From Pseudomonadota bacterium (GTDB lineage: Bacteria > Pseudomonadota > Alphaproteobacteria > Rhodospirillales > Magnetospirillaceae), in NCBI GenBank assembly GCA_021781575.1, contig JAJXWP010000038.1, positions 1 to 42,200 on the forward strand: a stretch of 42,200 nt of DNA. The letters run 5' to 3'. The position numbers and the translations under genes were made by a program. The notes beneath the pieces were generated by a model. The model was not told the origin of the DNA, searched no databases, and was given only the letters and a program-made list of their open reading frames with translations. Of the stretch, positions 9,194 to 18,066 are shown one piece after another (positions within the stretch are counted from its first letter, which is position 1; each line of letters opens with the position of its first letter).

Positions 9194-10064
9194 TCCAATC
9201 TCCGGACAAGACGAGCCTGTCGACCCGGCCTTGGGCGACCGCCGTGGCCAGCGCCGCATTCATCTCGGGTGAGTGGCGATAAAATATGGTATGGCCCCGC
9301 TGAAACGTCGGCAGGTCGCTCTCGCTCCCCCCTTGCCGGCGCGACATGTGATCGATGTAGACGAGGCACTCCCTGTGGCAGGCCGGGCCTACCATGAATT
9401 TCTGCTCGAGCGGCAGATTGAGCGACCCCGCGCGGCAGCTTCGCCCGCGCACTGAAAAGCCGAAAGGCGAATGCACGGAAATCGCCGGACCCAGGCCGTG
9501 GAAGTCGGCCGGCTGGGCGAATGGAGGAACATCCATCTCGATCCGCCCGACTCCGAGGCGGCGCAACAACGCCACGAAGGGGCGCGAGTGGATGCCATGT
9601 GGATAGAGCTTTGCCCACTCGGCCGAGGGCAACCGGGGATCCTTTACCATCTTGCAAAGGACACGCCCCGCCACGGGGATTACGGCCGGACGAAAATCGG
9701 CCAGCAATCGCAGCACCCCCCAGTCATTGGCGATCACCTCGCTGCCCGCGGGAAGCAACTGGAGCAAGGCCGAGAGTCGCTCCAGGCCGGCGTCCGAGGC
9801 GGGCGCCGTAACCAGGGACAGCCCGATTCCACAGCTCATCGCCGCGGCGACGGCCTGCCTCACCTGCCATTCGCCGGGCAACAAGGTCTCACAGAACTCG
9901 CTGCCGAAATGGACCCGGTCGATTGATCGCTCGGCCCACTCCGACGGGAAAGGGCGATGAGACCAGTTCAAAACCTCGCCACACCGGGCGACGGTCGGCG
10001 GCCCGGCTGTCAGCAACGCCTCGAGAAACCTTGCCTCCACCAATGAAAGCGCCAGTTCCGCCAT
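9159..10064 (-). CDS. U32-family (UbiV-like) Fe-S protein in the qhp locus
   Basis: This is a 301-residue protein, shorter and more divergent than its UbiU-like partner. Four cysteines match the UbiV ligand pattern: Cys58 in VHFGSEFCE (compare the YLGEAVC segment of UbiV), Cys210 in GRSCRAG, and Cys229 with Cys233 in ACHREC (compare CETC of UbiV). SVHSPFGFSVRGRSC corresponds to the region before the second ligand. Its start codon overlaps the qhpE stop (TAATG) and its 3' end overlaps the UbiU-like gene, so the two U32 proteins are co-translated, consistent with a heterodimer. UbiV is the second half of the O2-independent ubiquinone hydroxylase. I infer the pair hydroxylates a qhp-specific substrate, perhaps the QhpC tryptophan. 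Assignment rests on cysteine pattern, length and pairing. Confidence 0.7.
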   Translation of the reverse strand: MAELALSLVEARFLEALLTAGPPTVARCGEVLNWSHRPFPSEWAERSIDRVHFGSEFCETLLPGEWQVRQAVAAAMSCGIGLSLVTAPASDAGLERLSALLQLLPAGSEVIANDWGVLRLLADFRPAVIPVAGRVLCKMVKDPRLPSAEWAKLYPHGIHSRPFVALLRRLGVGRIEMDVPPFAQPADFHGLGPAISVHSPFGFSVRGRSCRAGSLNLPLEQKFMVGPACHRECLVYIDHMSRRQGGSESDLPTFQRGHTIFYRHSPEMNAALATAVAQGRVDRLVLSGDWNEDCRSHQSSR

Positions 10065-10771
10065 TACCCTCGCCTTTCCCGTAGGGATAGATGTTCCCTC
10101 TGCGGACCCAGGGGCGTTGCGGTCTTGATCAGTCGCGCCAGCGCCGCCGCTCCTCGCTCAGGGGCCGCCGCCAGCAGCGCCGCCAGTTCGGCGGCGACGC
10201 GGGCACATGCCACACTCGCCCCCGCGATGGTCGCCGCGCCAGACACCTCATCAATTCCAGGCAACCATGGACGGGCGCCGAAATCGGCTCGCGGCTCGCC
10301 AAGATACGAGATCTCGCCGTCGCCGCAACGGGCATCGCCGGTAGCGCGGACTATCCCGGCATAGGACGCGGGATAGACGGTCGGCCCCACGGCCGGCACC
10401 GAAGCGACGAGCAATACGCCGGCCTCGACGGCGCGGCAGCAGGCCCCGGCGAGGACGGCCCGGTCCTGCGTCAAGCCGAAACTCATGTTGACCACCTGCG
10501 CACCTTCGGAGACGAGCCAGTCAAGCCCTGCAGCGATCACCGCCGGAGCGGCGATGCCGCGGTGATCGAAAACCTGGGCAGACATCAGGCGGATTGCAGG
10601 AACCCGTCCCAGGATCAGCTTGGCCAGTGCGCTGCCGTGCCCCAGGGAATCGATCCCGGGCGAGCCCACGGCGACCTCTCCGCCATCGTCCAGATAGAAG
10701 CGCCGTGCCGCCGCCGCGGCCGCCGCCACGCCGTCGCATAAACCGCTGTCGAGCAGCCCTAGGGTGATCAT
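10064..10771 (-). CDS. qhpE: QhpE, subtilisin-like protease for the QhpC leader
   Basis: This is a 235-residue S8-family serine protease with no signal peptide, so cytoplasmic. The triad is visible as Asp8 (LLDSGL), His45 (LGHGSALA) and Ser186 (AGASVACA). Known QhpE removes the N-terminal leader of the cross-linked gamma subunit before export. Its position after qhpF, with a 4-nt ATGA overlap, fits. The segment at 121-134 aligns with the subtilisin oxyanion-hole stretch (AAGNDGP type), but the Asn position appears to be Ala127, which would be unusual. The length is compact relative to secreted subtilisins, as expected for this maturation protease. Gene identity is supported by both motifs and context. 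Confidence 0.85.
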   Translation of the reverse strand: MITLGLLDSGLCDGVAAAAAAARRFYLDDGGEVAVGSPGIDSLGHGSALAKLILGRVPAIRLMSAQVFDHRGIAAPAVIAAGLDWLVSEGAQVVNMSFGLTQDRAVLAGACCRAVEAGVLLVASVPAVGPTVYPASYAGIVRATGDARCGDGEISYLGEPRADFGARPWLPGIDEVSGAATIAGASVACARVAAELAALLAAAPERGAAALARLIKTATPLGPQREHLSLRERRG

Positions 10772-12438
10772 GCCGCCGACCCGATCCGGCGTTCGGCAAA
10801 CCCATCCGGCGTCAGCTCCAGAATGCGATCGGCATCGGCCAGCACCTCCGGATGATGGGAGACGATAATCCGCGTCCGGTTGCCGAACAGGCTGTCGATG
10901 CTGCGCGCGATGCGCTGTTCCGTTTCGCGGTCGATAGCCGAGGTCGCCTCGTCAAGGATCAGGACCAGCGGGTCCTGCAGCAGAGCACGGGCAATAGCCA
11001 GGCGTTGCCGTTCGCCGCCGGATAACGAGGCACCCCGCTCAGCCACCGGCGTATCAAGACCGAGATGGGCGATCTCCGCCGCGGTGGCGGCCCTCGCCAC
11101 CTCCTCGGCGGAGGCTTCGGGAGCGGCATAACGAATGTTGGCCGCGATGCTTCCGCTGACCAGCGGACTGTCCTGCGCAACCACTGCGATCCGCCGGCGC
11201 AACTGAACCAGATCCAGGCTCCGCAGATCGCAACCGTCCAGTAGGATGCGCCCGTCTTGCGGATCGTAGTGTCGGTGCAACAGGTCGATCAACGTGCTTT
11301 TCCCGGCGCCCGACGCCCCGACGATGCCGAACTTCCCACCGGCCGGCAGAACGGCATGGACAGCTCTGAACAGGCGAGGCTGTCCGGGGTAGCAAAAATC
11401 CACGTCGTCCAGAACGATCTCGCCTTTGGCCGCCGGCGGCAGCATTTTTGGCTCAGCCGGATTGGTCACCGCCGGGGCCTCGTCCAGGATCTCGGCCAGC
11501 CGGTCAAGGCTGACCGACGCGCGCCGTTGCGCAATTATCAAGCCAAGGAGGGTATTCACCGGGCCGCCGGCACGTCCCAGGTAGCTCACGAAGGCGATCA
11601 ACGCACCGACGCTGAGCTTGCCCTTCATTACGAACGTTCCACCGATGAGGAAGACGCTACCCGCCGCCAGCCCATTCAGCAGCGAAGGGATCGCCCCGAC
11701 GGCGAAGCCGGTCATTTCCGCCCGGCGCAAATCGACGAGAAAATTCCGGTTGAGCTGGGCGAGGCGCGCCTGCTCGCGAACTGCGCCGCCGACCGCCTGG
11801 ACCAGTTTCATCGCTCCGAGATTCTCGACCAGAAAAGCCGTCAGATGGCTGCTTCGCTCCCGCACCCTACGGGTCAGAACACCGATCCGGACCCGCATGT
11901 GCCGCGCAATCGCCACTTGCAGGGGCAGTAGAACGAAGGCCGGCAGCAGCAGGCTCGGGCAAAGGGCGCCCATGGCCGCCAGTGTGCCGGCCAGCACCAG
12001 GACGGAATTGATGGCGGCAAGCAGAGTGTCGACGGCGAAGCGCTGCACCTCGGCTACATCGCCGTCCAACCGGGCCATCACCTCGCCCGTACTGTGCCGG
12101 CTGAAGAATGTCGGCGGAAGGCTCTGCAGATGAGCGAAGACGGCTTCCCGCAACCCGAACAGGACCCGGCTCGACAAGGTAAGGTAGTGCCAGCGGTTGA
12201 ATGCCCCAACCAGAGCGGCCGAAACAGCGGCACCCAGAATGGCCGCGCAATACCCGAGGACCAAGTCCATCCGCCGGGCGATCAATCCATCGTCGATCAA
12301 AAACCTGGTGAGCCAAGGTTGGGCCAGGGACAGGCCCGATGCCACTCCGGAAGCGGCCAGAACGATGACTACACGGCCCCATAGGGGGCGGACAAGGCCG
12401 AACAACCAACGAGCCGACCGCCCCCGGGGCATGGCCAT
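10768..12438 (-). CDS. qhpF: QhpF, ABC exporter of the processed gamma subunit
   Basis: This is a 556-residue half-transporter with a fused membrane domain (about 20-310, six predicted helices) and nucleotide-binding domain (about 338-550). Walker A is GASGAGKS (374-381), the signature LSGGE (472-476), Walker B VLILDE with Glu497, and the H-loop is His528. In characterised qhp systems QhpF is the inner-membrane exporter carrying the cross-linked QhpC peptide to the periplasm. The start ATG at 12438 immediately follows the qhpB stop codon, and the 3' end overlaps qhpE by 4 nt. Sequence alone says multidrug/peptide-type exporter; the specific role comes from context. Confidence 0.88.
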   Translation of the reverse strand: MAMPRGRSARWLFGLVRPLWGRVVIVLAASGVASGLSLAQPWLTRFLIDDGLIARRMDLVLGYCAAILGAAVSAALVGAFNRWHYLTLSSRVLFGLREAVFAHLQSLPPTFFSRHSTGEVMARLDGDVAEVQRFAVDTLLAAINSVLVLAGTLAAMGALCPSLLLPAFVLLPLQVAIARHMRVRIGVLTRRVRERSSHLTAFLVENLGAMKLVQAVGGAVREQARLAQLNRNFLVDLRRAEMTGFAVGAIPSLLNGLAAGSVFLIGGTFVMKGKLSVGALIAFVSYLGRAGGPVNTLLGLIIAQRRASVSLDRLAEILDEAPAVTNPAEPKMLPPAAKGEIVLDDVDFCYPGQPRLFRAVHAVLPAGGKFGIVGASGAGKSTLIDLLHRHYDPQDGRILLDGCDLRSLDLVQLRRRIAVVAQDSPLVSGSIAANIRYAAPEASAEEVARAATAAEIAHLGLDTPVAERGASLSGGERQRLAIARALLQDPLVLILDEATSAIDRETEQRIARSIDSLFGNRTRIIVSHHPEVLADADRILELTPDGFAERRIGSAA

Positions 12439-13563
12439 CTATGGGCGCTCCACCATCCGGATCCACGCTCCGGCCAAATCTGCCCCACCGGGCATCTTGA
12501 TCTCACCAATACGCCGGAGAGTATCGGCTGAGTACACTCCGATGTCGTTCCCGGCGCCAGCAGCATACACCTCTCGCCCGTCACCAGAAATATTGACGCA
12601 GTAATATGGGTGTGGCAACGCGACGCGCTTTATCACCTTATTTTTTTCCAGGTCATTCTTCGTCAGCGTTTTGAACACCGAATATACTTCATTATGGTGT
12701 ACCGGACTAAGGACCGACGAAAACATGATGGCGGACGAATCCTCGAATTCGTTCATATGAAAATCCCCGGTTTTCAGATCCAAAGTCAGAAGACCCGTAC
12801 GGGGCACCGGCGGCTTGCCCGATCCTGTATCGGTGCGCGCGGTATAGTAGGGTGTCACGAATACGTGCGCCTGCTCGAATTGGTTCCATACATTGAATAG
12901 ACCTGGCGGTGCGAAATTCTTGCGTTGCCAATTAAGAATTTTGTCAACCTTCAGAACTTTCCCATCCTTCGGATCGAGAGTGTACAGATCCCAGCTGTTG
13001 GCATACAGCTTCGTTCCGTCCGTCGACATCATGATGTTCGTCGTCCGCCGCGGCAGAGGCAGAAGGCGCACCGGCTCGGCCGCCATACCTCCGTCGGTCC
13101 GATACACGGCGATTCGAGTGTCCTCCACCTTATATTCGTCGCGCAGCAGGCGGACGGGCGACTCGGACACGAACAGTTCCTTCCCATCCGGGCTGATTTC
13201 CAGGCCGTAGAAGCTGCGAACCCGAAGAGCTCCGTCCGAGACGTCGGCAAAATCGCCATCAGAGAAGTCGGCGTGAAACACCTCCTTCCCACTGTCCAGA
13301 TCGATCCCCACCAGGCTCCCCATGTGGTTGGTGGTGACGTACGCCGTCTTCCCATCCGGTGAGGTCACGATCCCCGCCGGAGAGCCGCCGCCGGGGATTG
13401 TATAGATACGGGCAATCGCACGCTTGGCCGGGTCGATCAATACCAGCCGGTTGGGCTTCATGCCGGTCAGGATGTACTCCTTCGCCTGGACACACAGCGG
13501 AGAGAACATGGTGGCGCACAGCGCGAGCAAAGCGGCGCCAGTGACAAGGGCCTTGGTCTTCAT
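12439..13563 (-). CDS. qhpB: QhpB, quinohemoprotein amine dehydrogenase beta subunit
   Basis: This is a 374-residue periplasmic protein with a signal peptide ending near residue 27 (LCVQA-KEY). The rest is a seven-bladed YVTN-type beta-propeller, with repeats such as GIVTSPDGKTAYVTTN, LEISPDGKELFVSE, IMMSTDGTKLYANS and CVNISGDGREVYAAG. In the known enzyme the beta propeller packs against the CTQ-bearing gamma subunit and helps form the active site. GGGGA lies upstream of ATG 13563, 39 nt after the qhpC stop. The order qhpA-D-C-B matches characterised loci. The call is firm because the gamma and alpha subunits are adjacent and recognisable. Confidence 0.9.
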   Translation of the reverse strand: MKTKALVTGAALLALCATMFSPLCVQAKEYILTGMKPNRLVLIDPAKRAIARIYTIPGGGSPAGIVTSPDGKTAYVTTNHMGSLVGIDLDSGKEVFHADFSDGDFADVSDGALRVRSFYGLEISPDGKELFVSESPVRLLRDEYKVEDTRIAVYRTDGGMAAEPVRLLPLPRRTTNIMMSTDGTKLYANSWDLYTLDPKDGKVLKVDKILNWQRKNFAPPGLFNVWNQFEQAHVFVTPYYTARTDTGSGKPPVPRTGLLTLDLKTGDFHMNEFEDSSAIMFSSVLSPVHHNEVYSVFKTLTKNDLEKNKVIKRVALPHPYYCVNISGDGREVYAAGAGNDIGVYSADTLRRIGEIKMPGGADLAGAWIRMVERP

Positions 13564-13602
13564 CGGCGGGTCCCCTTCGTCTCGAGCAAGATCATTATTT
13601 CG

Positions 13603-13923
13603 TCATTTCTTCGGGAAGACGGTTTGTAGCTTGCGCCAGTCCCGTTCGGCCGAGGGAGCCGCGGTATTCCAGTCGGGATAGCTGTTGATGGTGTCGGGCA
13701 CCTGCGCCGGCCACCAGCAGGTATCCGCACAACCGTAGAGATCGGCTTCCACCGGCTGGCAAAGCGCGGCGACGCCGCCGAAGGGATCGACCTCCCACCC
13801 AGGATCGAAAACCGATGTGCAGCCGGCCACCACCTGCATGACCTGGGCCTCGTCAACCTTGCCCTCCTCCGCCGAACGTTCGATTTGCTCGGCCTTCCTG
13901 TTGATGGGCTTCAGATGCTTCAT
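13603..13923 (-). CDS. qhpC: QhpC, CTQ-containing gamma subunit precursor
   Basis: This is a 106-residue precursor. All residues needed for the characteristic cross-links align with the Paracoccus/Pseudomonas gamma subunit at a constant offset of 28: Cys35-Glu44, Cys55-Asp61 and Cys69-Asp77 for the three Cys-to-Asp/Glu thioethers, and Cys65-Trp71 for cysteine tryptophylquinone. The offset implies that residues 1-28 are a cleaved leader and the mature chain begins at Met29 (MQVVAGC). There is no Sec signal, consistent with export by QhpF after QhpE cleavage. The ATG overlaps the qhpD stop by ATGA, coupling substrate to its modifying enzyme. Trp71 must also gain two oxygens to become the quinone. 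Confidence 0.96.
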   Translation of the reverse strand: MKHLKPINRKAEQIERSAEEGKVDEAQVMQVVAGCTSVFDPGWEVDPFGGVAALCQPVEADLYGCADTCWWPAQVPDTINSYPDWNTAAPSAERDWRKLQTVFPKK

Positions 13924-15350
13924 ATCATGCTCCCTCGCGGCTCAAGTCTCTGGCTGATGAAGGTCGGATTTCTCGCCATGAGCTCGACGTAAATGGCGAT
14001 ACCGAGGTCAAGCCATCGGCGCATCAGATCGCAGTAATGATGGGTCGGCAGCGCAATGTCGCCATGCCGCGCATAGGACTCGTGATAGCACCCGCCGGCG
14101 CAAACCGAGCGGGCATGACAGGCGCTGCAATTGTCTTCGGCGCGCTTCACGGCACGGTCGAGGAAATCAGAAATGCCGCCACGGTCGATGCCCTTCGACA
14201 CATGGCCGAACTGCCCGGTTCCACTCCCCGCGAATCGATGGCAAAGGCTGATGCCGCCGTCGACCTGCACTGCCAGAAGATTGAGACCAGCCCCGCAGGG
14301 CAGCAGCTTGCTATGGCCGTGATGCAGCACCGTCAGCAATTGGCTGATGTTCGAGAATCCAATGTCGCGGCCCTCAAGCGCCGCATCGCGCCAGGCCAGA
14401 GCCAGAGCTTCGAAGTCGGCAAAGACGCCCCGAGTCTCAGCCTCGTCTAGGCAAAATCCGGCCGGTGTTCCGGCCGTCACCGGGGCGAAGCCGACCTCGG
14501 CGAACCCGATATCGTATTTGAGATGCCGATGGATACCCGGCACATCCCTCACCCCCGAAGTCAGCGTGACCCTCGCACCGACCGGCCGCGCCCGGTAACG
14601 CTGGAGCAATCGGCGGGCGTTCGTCGCAACGGCCTGGTAGGTTCCCTTGCCACCCCGGGTGCGCCGGTTCAAATCATGGACCAGTTCCGGCCCGTCCATA
14701 CTGATCGTGATTCCGAAGCGATGCTCGGCAAGAAAGTCGATGACGTCATCGCTCAACAGCAAGCCATTGGTGGTCAGCGAATAGTCGACCTCCTTGCCGG
14801 CCTGACTGGCCCGCTGATCGGCGTAAGTGACCAATTCGGCGATAACGGGAAGCGCCGTAAGCGGTTCGCCGCCGAAGAAAGTGACGTTGAGCCGTCGCCG
14901 ATTTCCAGATTCGGCGATCAGCAGATCGATTGCCCGGCGCCCGTCCTCGGCCGACAGCTGCGAGGCGTCGGCCGGGCGGGCCAGATCCGCCTTGTAGCAA
15001 TAGGTACAAGCAAGGTTGCAGCCGGTGGTGACGTTCAGCACCACGGTCGACAGCGCGCCCGCCGGGATCGGTGGCGTGGGGCGCCGGCCAGGCGCCTGCC
15101 CCGGTGCCTGGAGGAGGTCGATAGCGCCGAACTCCTCGATCACCTCCTGTACCTGATCGCCCGCAAACCCAGGGGCCAGGGCCTCGACCAGTTGTTCGGT
15201 CGCGCACTCGCCACGACCGTGGAACTCGTCGATAACCGCGCCGCTGAGATCGTCCAGTTCGAACAGGCTGGCCGATGGCACATGGAAAAGAATTCGCCGC
15301 CCATCGACCCGCATTTCGCGAACACTGTCCGTATTCAAGCGCCAAGTCAT
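13920..15350 (-). CDS. qhpD: QhpD, radical SAM/SPASM thioether-forming enzyme
   Basis: This is a 476-residue radical SAM protein. Residues 1-95 form an N-terminal peptide-recognition-type region. The SAM cluster motif Cys111-x3-Cys115-x2-Cys118 (CNLACTYCY) is followed by FFGGEPL. The C-terminal third carries SPASM-type cysteines ([33 protein letters not shown]) for auxiliary [4Fe-4S] clusters. QhpD is known to build the three intrapeptide thioether bonds in QhpC in the cytoplasm. It lies between qhpA (11-nt gap) and qhpC (4-nt overlap). AAGGGTGG precedes ATG 15350. All expected motifs are present. Confidence 0.95.
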   Translation of the reverse strand: MTWRLNTDSVREMRVDGRRILFHVPSASLFELDDLSGAVIDEFHGRGECATEQLVEALAPGFAGDQVQEVIEEFGAIDLLQAPGQAPGRRPTPPIPAGALSTVVLNVTTGCNLACTYCYKADLARPADASQLSAEDGRRAIDLLIAESGNRRRLNVTFFGGEPLTALPVIAELVTYADQRASQAGKEVDYSLTTNGLLLSDDVIDFLAEHRFGITISMDGPELVHDLNRRTRGGKGTYQAVATNARRLLQRYRARPVGARVTLTSGVRDVPGIHRHLKYDIGFAEVGFAPVTAGTPAGFCLDEAETRGVFADFEALALAWRDAALEGRDIGFSNISQLLTVLHHGHSKLLPCGAGLNLLAVQVDGGISLCHRFAGSGTGQFGHVSKGIDRGGISDFLDRAVKRAEDNCSACHARSVCAGGCYHESYARHGDIALPTHHYCDLMRRWLDLGIAIYVELMARNPTFISQRLEPRGSMI

Positions 15351-15361
15351 GAAGCCACCCT

Positions 15362-16936
15362 TTAGCGGATCGGAGCGTCGTTCCAGCGCTGCGGCGCCAC
15401 GTACAAATGCGCCGCTCCCTCGACCGCGGCGCCGCCCTCGGCCATCGTCGCCTTTACCGAAAGATTGGCCGCATTGTCGTATCCACCGCGCTTGGGGTTA
15501 GGCCCGGCCAGGCCCGGGGTGAACAGCCCGTTCCGGTCGATATGGCCTCCGAACGACGCATCCCGGTCTTTCGCCGCCGTTTCGTCGAAATTGGCCACCT
15601 CCCATTTGGCCGGCATGGCGCCTATGCGGAGCGGCGCGCCATCGGCAGTTTTCGTGTAGGCGACGGCCTCGAATTGGCAAAGCGCGGGAGCGATCGGCCC
15701 TCCGTTGCCGCCCATGCGCGCCACGGCAATCCCGGGCTCGACCTCGACCGCCTTCACCCTGTCGTAGACGACGAGCGCACTGGCCGATTGGGCCTTGCCT
15801 ACGGCAACCGCGCGCTCACCCGGCGGCGTGTCCTTTGCGGCCGTGGCGAGGATGGTAACGGCGCCCGGTGTCGCCGAAAGCACCTTGTCGACGACGATAC
15901 CGGCTCCGAGTTGCACCGTCCCTTTCAGGCCGGAGCCGATGATGGTGAGTTTGGAAGGTTGACCCGACCGGATGAATCGGGGCTCGACACCGGCAATCGC
16001 ATCGACGCCCCGCACGGCCACCACATCGGCACCGATACCGTCCTGGCCATCGCGGAACCAGCGGCCGCTCAGCCGATTGCCGTCAGCCGACAAGGCGTAG
16101 ACCTCATGTATTTTTTCTTTGCCGAGCCTGACCGTGCCGCGCCATTCGTAGCCGGTGTAAACAATCGCGCTGCCTTTACCGAATGACTTCGTACCGTCGG
16201 AATAGGTGATCTTATAGGTGATGCTGTAATGGTCGTCGCCGTTGGGGCGAATGACGAGATCTCCGGCATAGTCGCCTTTTCCCGCGCGGTGCCCGGCCAC
16301 CCTCCAGGATCCGGCCAGATTTGCATGCCGGTGAGTCTTCCACTCACTCCAGGCCTTGGTTTCCAGCGGCCATTTGGCGCCCAACTTGGCCGGTATTTCT
16401 GTGGATGCCAGCTTCCACCATTCGCGGTCCCGCGAAGTAGCGACGTATTCAATATTCGGCCACTGGCCAAGATGCATGTTGGCGAGCTTGAGCCACTCGG
16501 CCTTGTCGCGGCGTTCCAGGCCGATACGGGCATAGGTATGGCAACTCGCGCACATGCCGGCCAGGTCGGTGTCATCTGGGCTTTCGACCACGGGCCTGCG
16601 CTCGAGCGCATAACGGAACGGCGCCGCTTCCGCGGGCGCCAGTCCCTGACGATCGGCCAGCCATTTGACCACCGCCGCCTCCTGCGCCGCGCTCACCGTC
16701 ACGTGATCAAACCGTTCCATCCGAGAGATGGTCAGTTCCCAGCCTTCCGGCGTCTTGCGCTCCTCGGAGATGCGCTCGAAGCCGCCCGATGGCAGGGCGG
16801 CATGGCAGCGGGAACAGGTTTCCTCGAGCACCTTCGCACCCAAGGCCTCACCAGCCTGCGACGGCGCGCAGCGGCAAATGGTTGCAGCCGCCATCAGCGC
16901 GGCCGCCGCGGCGATCCGCCATGACATGAACTTCAT
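15362..16936 (-). CDS. qhpA: QhpA, diheme alpha subunit of quinohemoprotein amine dehydrogenase
   Basis: This is a 524-residue periplasmic protein. The chosen ATG at 16936 has GGGAGA upstream and gives a clean signal peptide (residues 1-28); a longer frame to 17023 is rejected. Two c-type heme sites are visible, CSRCH (41-45) and CASCH (129-133). The remaining domains are beta-rich, including an Ig-like IPT/TIG-type segment (about 325-405: VEPRFIRSGQPSKLTIIGSG region) and a C-terminal beta domain, as in known alpha subunits. It carries electrons from the CTQ cofactor through the hemes to an external cytochrome c or cupredoxin. It is the first qhp gene of the run, 76 nt after the YCF48-like gene. 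Confidence 0.93.
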   Translation of the reverse strand: MKFMSWRIAAAAALMAAATICRCAPSQAGEALGAKVLEETCSRCHAALPSGGFERISEERKTPEGWELTISRMERFDHVTVSAAQEAAVVKWLADRQGLAPAEAAPFRYALERRPVVESPDDTDLAGMCASCHTYARIGLERRDKAEWLKLANMHLGQWPNIEYVATSRDREWWKLASTEIPAKLGAKWPLETKAWSEWKTHRHANLAGSWRVAGHRAGKGDYAGDLVIRPNGDDHYSITYKITYSDGTKSFGKGSAIVYTGYEWRGTVRLGKEKIHEVYALSADGNRLSGRWFRDGQDGIGADVVAVRGVDAIAGVEPRFIRSGQPSKLTIIGSGLKGTVQLGAGIVVDKVLSATPGAVTILATAAKDTPPGERAVAVGKAQSASALVVYDRVKAVEVEPGIAVARMGGNGGPIAPALCQFEAVAYTKTADGAPLRIGAMPAKWEVANFDETAAKDRDASFGGHIDRNGLFTPGLAGPNPKRGGYDNAANLSVKATMAEGGAAVEGAAHLYVAPQRWNDAPIR

Positions 16937-17012
16937 TCCGGTCTCCCTTAAGCGAAGCCTCAGCCCGCGTTCCCCGTAGCCACTGGGCCGACAAAAGCCG
17001 GCAACATCCGCG

Positions 17013-18050
17013 TCATTCCGCATGACGCGAGGTCTGCACCGGGCCGACCGGCATGGCTCCGGTGAGAATTCCTTCCGTTGAGGTGAAAATGAGACGCCCC
17101 GGCGCCGCGCCGATCACGCCGGTCAGATCCTTCTTGTCGGGCCGGATCTGATCGCTGAATCGACCGCCGGTGGTCTCACCGGCAGTGACGTTGCCTTCCA
17201 GCCCGACACCGACGACGGTGCCGCCAATTTCGGCCAGACTGGTGATCGAATCTGAGGCGCCGGAGGGCACCGGGGCCCAGCTATCGCCACCGTCGAGACT
17301 CCGGTAAAGGGTCCCTCTCAGGCCGGCGACGAACAGGCTGCCGTCCGCCGCCGCCATACCGGTCCAGAAGGTGCCCCTGTACCCGCTGGCCAGATAATTC
17401 CAGGTCGCCCCCTCGTCGGTTGACCGGAGAACGGTTCCCTGCTCGCCCGCCACATAAAGCGTGCCCTTGGAATCGCCGAATATTTTCATCAAGTTGCGGT
17501 CAGCCCTTTTGCTGCCGGGCGGGGGCTGCAACTTGATCGGCGTCCAGGTGCGGCCGCCGTCCGTCGTCTTCAGAAACAACGACCACAATCCGACGGCAAA
17601 ACCGTCGTTCTGGTTGCGGAACATGACCGAGAACAGCGGCTGGTCGACGGAAGTATCGACCCGTTGCAATTGCCAGCTTTCCCCGCCGTCGTCGGTCGCG
17701 ATGATCACCCCCCATTGACCCACCGCCCAACCACGGTTGGCATCGATGAAATTCACCGCGGTCAATGTCGACGACACCGGCACGCTCTTAGCCTGGCGGA
17801 ATGTCTTGCCACCGTCATCGGAGAGCAGAACGATGCCCAATTCGCCGACAGCCACCAGCCGCTGGCCGGCGCGAGCGACGTCCAGCAACATGGAATGGGT
17901 CGGATCCTGCCAATGTGTGGCCGGCACCGGCCGAAGACGCCCATCCGGTCCGGCCTGCACCGGCTGAAAGGGCTCGGCCAATGCCGATGAGGTTTGCACG
18001 ATCAGGGCGGCGGCTGCCAGAACCAGCCAGCGCATCATCATCCAGCGCAT
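17013..18050 (-). CDS. YCF48/BNR-type beta-propeller exported protein
   Basis: This is a 345-residue protein with a signal peptide (MRWMMMRWLVLAAAALIVQ, cleaved near residue 25) and repeats of the YCF48/BNR kind: LLSDDGGKTFRQA, IATDDGGESWQLQ, KTTDGGRTWTPI, RSTDEGATWNYL and RSLDGGDSWAPV. YCF48-like propellers are periplasmic or lumenal assembly factors or glycosidase-like folds. In bacteria they are often encoded with a DUF1302, a DUF1329 and an RND permease, as here. Function is unknown; I infer an accessory protein of the membrane permease just upstream (16-nt gap). The start is placed at 18050, with AAGGGA upstream; the extra 29 residues of the longer frame overlap the permease end. Confidence 0.75.
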   Translation of the reverse strand: MRWMMMRWLVLAAAALIVQTSSALAEPFQPVQAGPDGRLRPVPATHWQDPTHSMLLDVARAGQRLVAVGELGIVLLSDDGGKTFRQAKSVPVSSTLTAVNFIDANRGWAVGQWGVIIATDDGGESWQLQRVDTSVDQPLFSVMFRNQNDGFAVGLWSLFLKTTDGGRTWTPIKLQPPPGSKRADRNLMKIFGDSKGTLYVAGEQGTVLRSTDEGATWNYLASGYRGTFWTGMAAADGSLFVAGLRGTLYRSLDGGDSWAPVPSGASDSITSLAEIGGTVVGVGLEGNVTAGETTGGRFSDQIRPDKKDLTGVIGAAPGRLIFTSTEGILTGAMPVGPVQTSRHAE

Positions 18051-18066
18051 CGCTCGGATTCCCTTT

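Noticed and set aside
8171-9259. U32 protein as a collagenase-type secreted peptidase
   Set aside because: The family name is historical; the four iron-sulfur cysteines and the partner gene match UbiU/UbiV, and there is no signal peptide.
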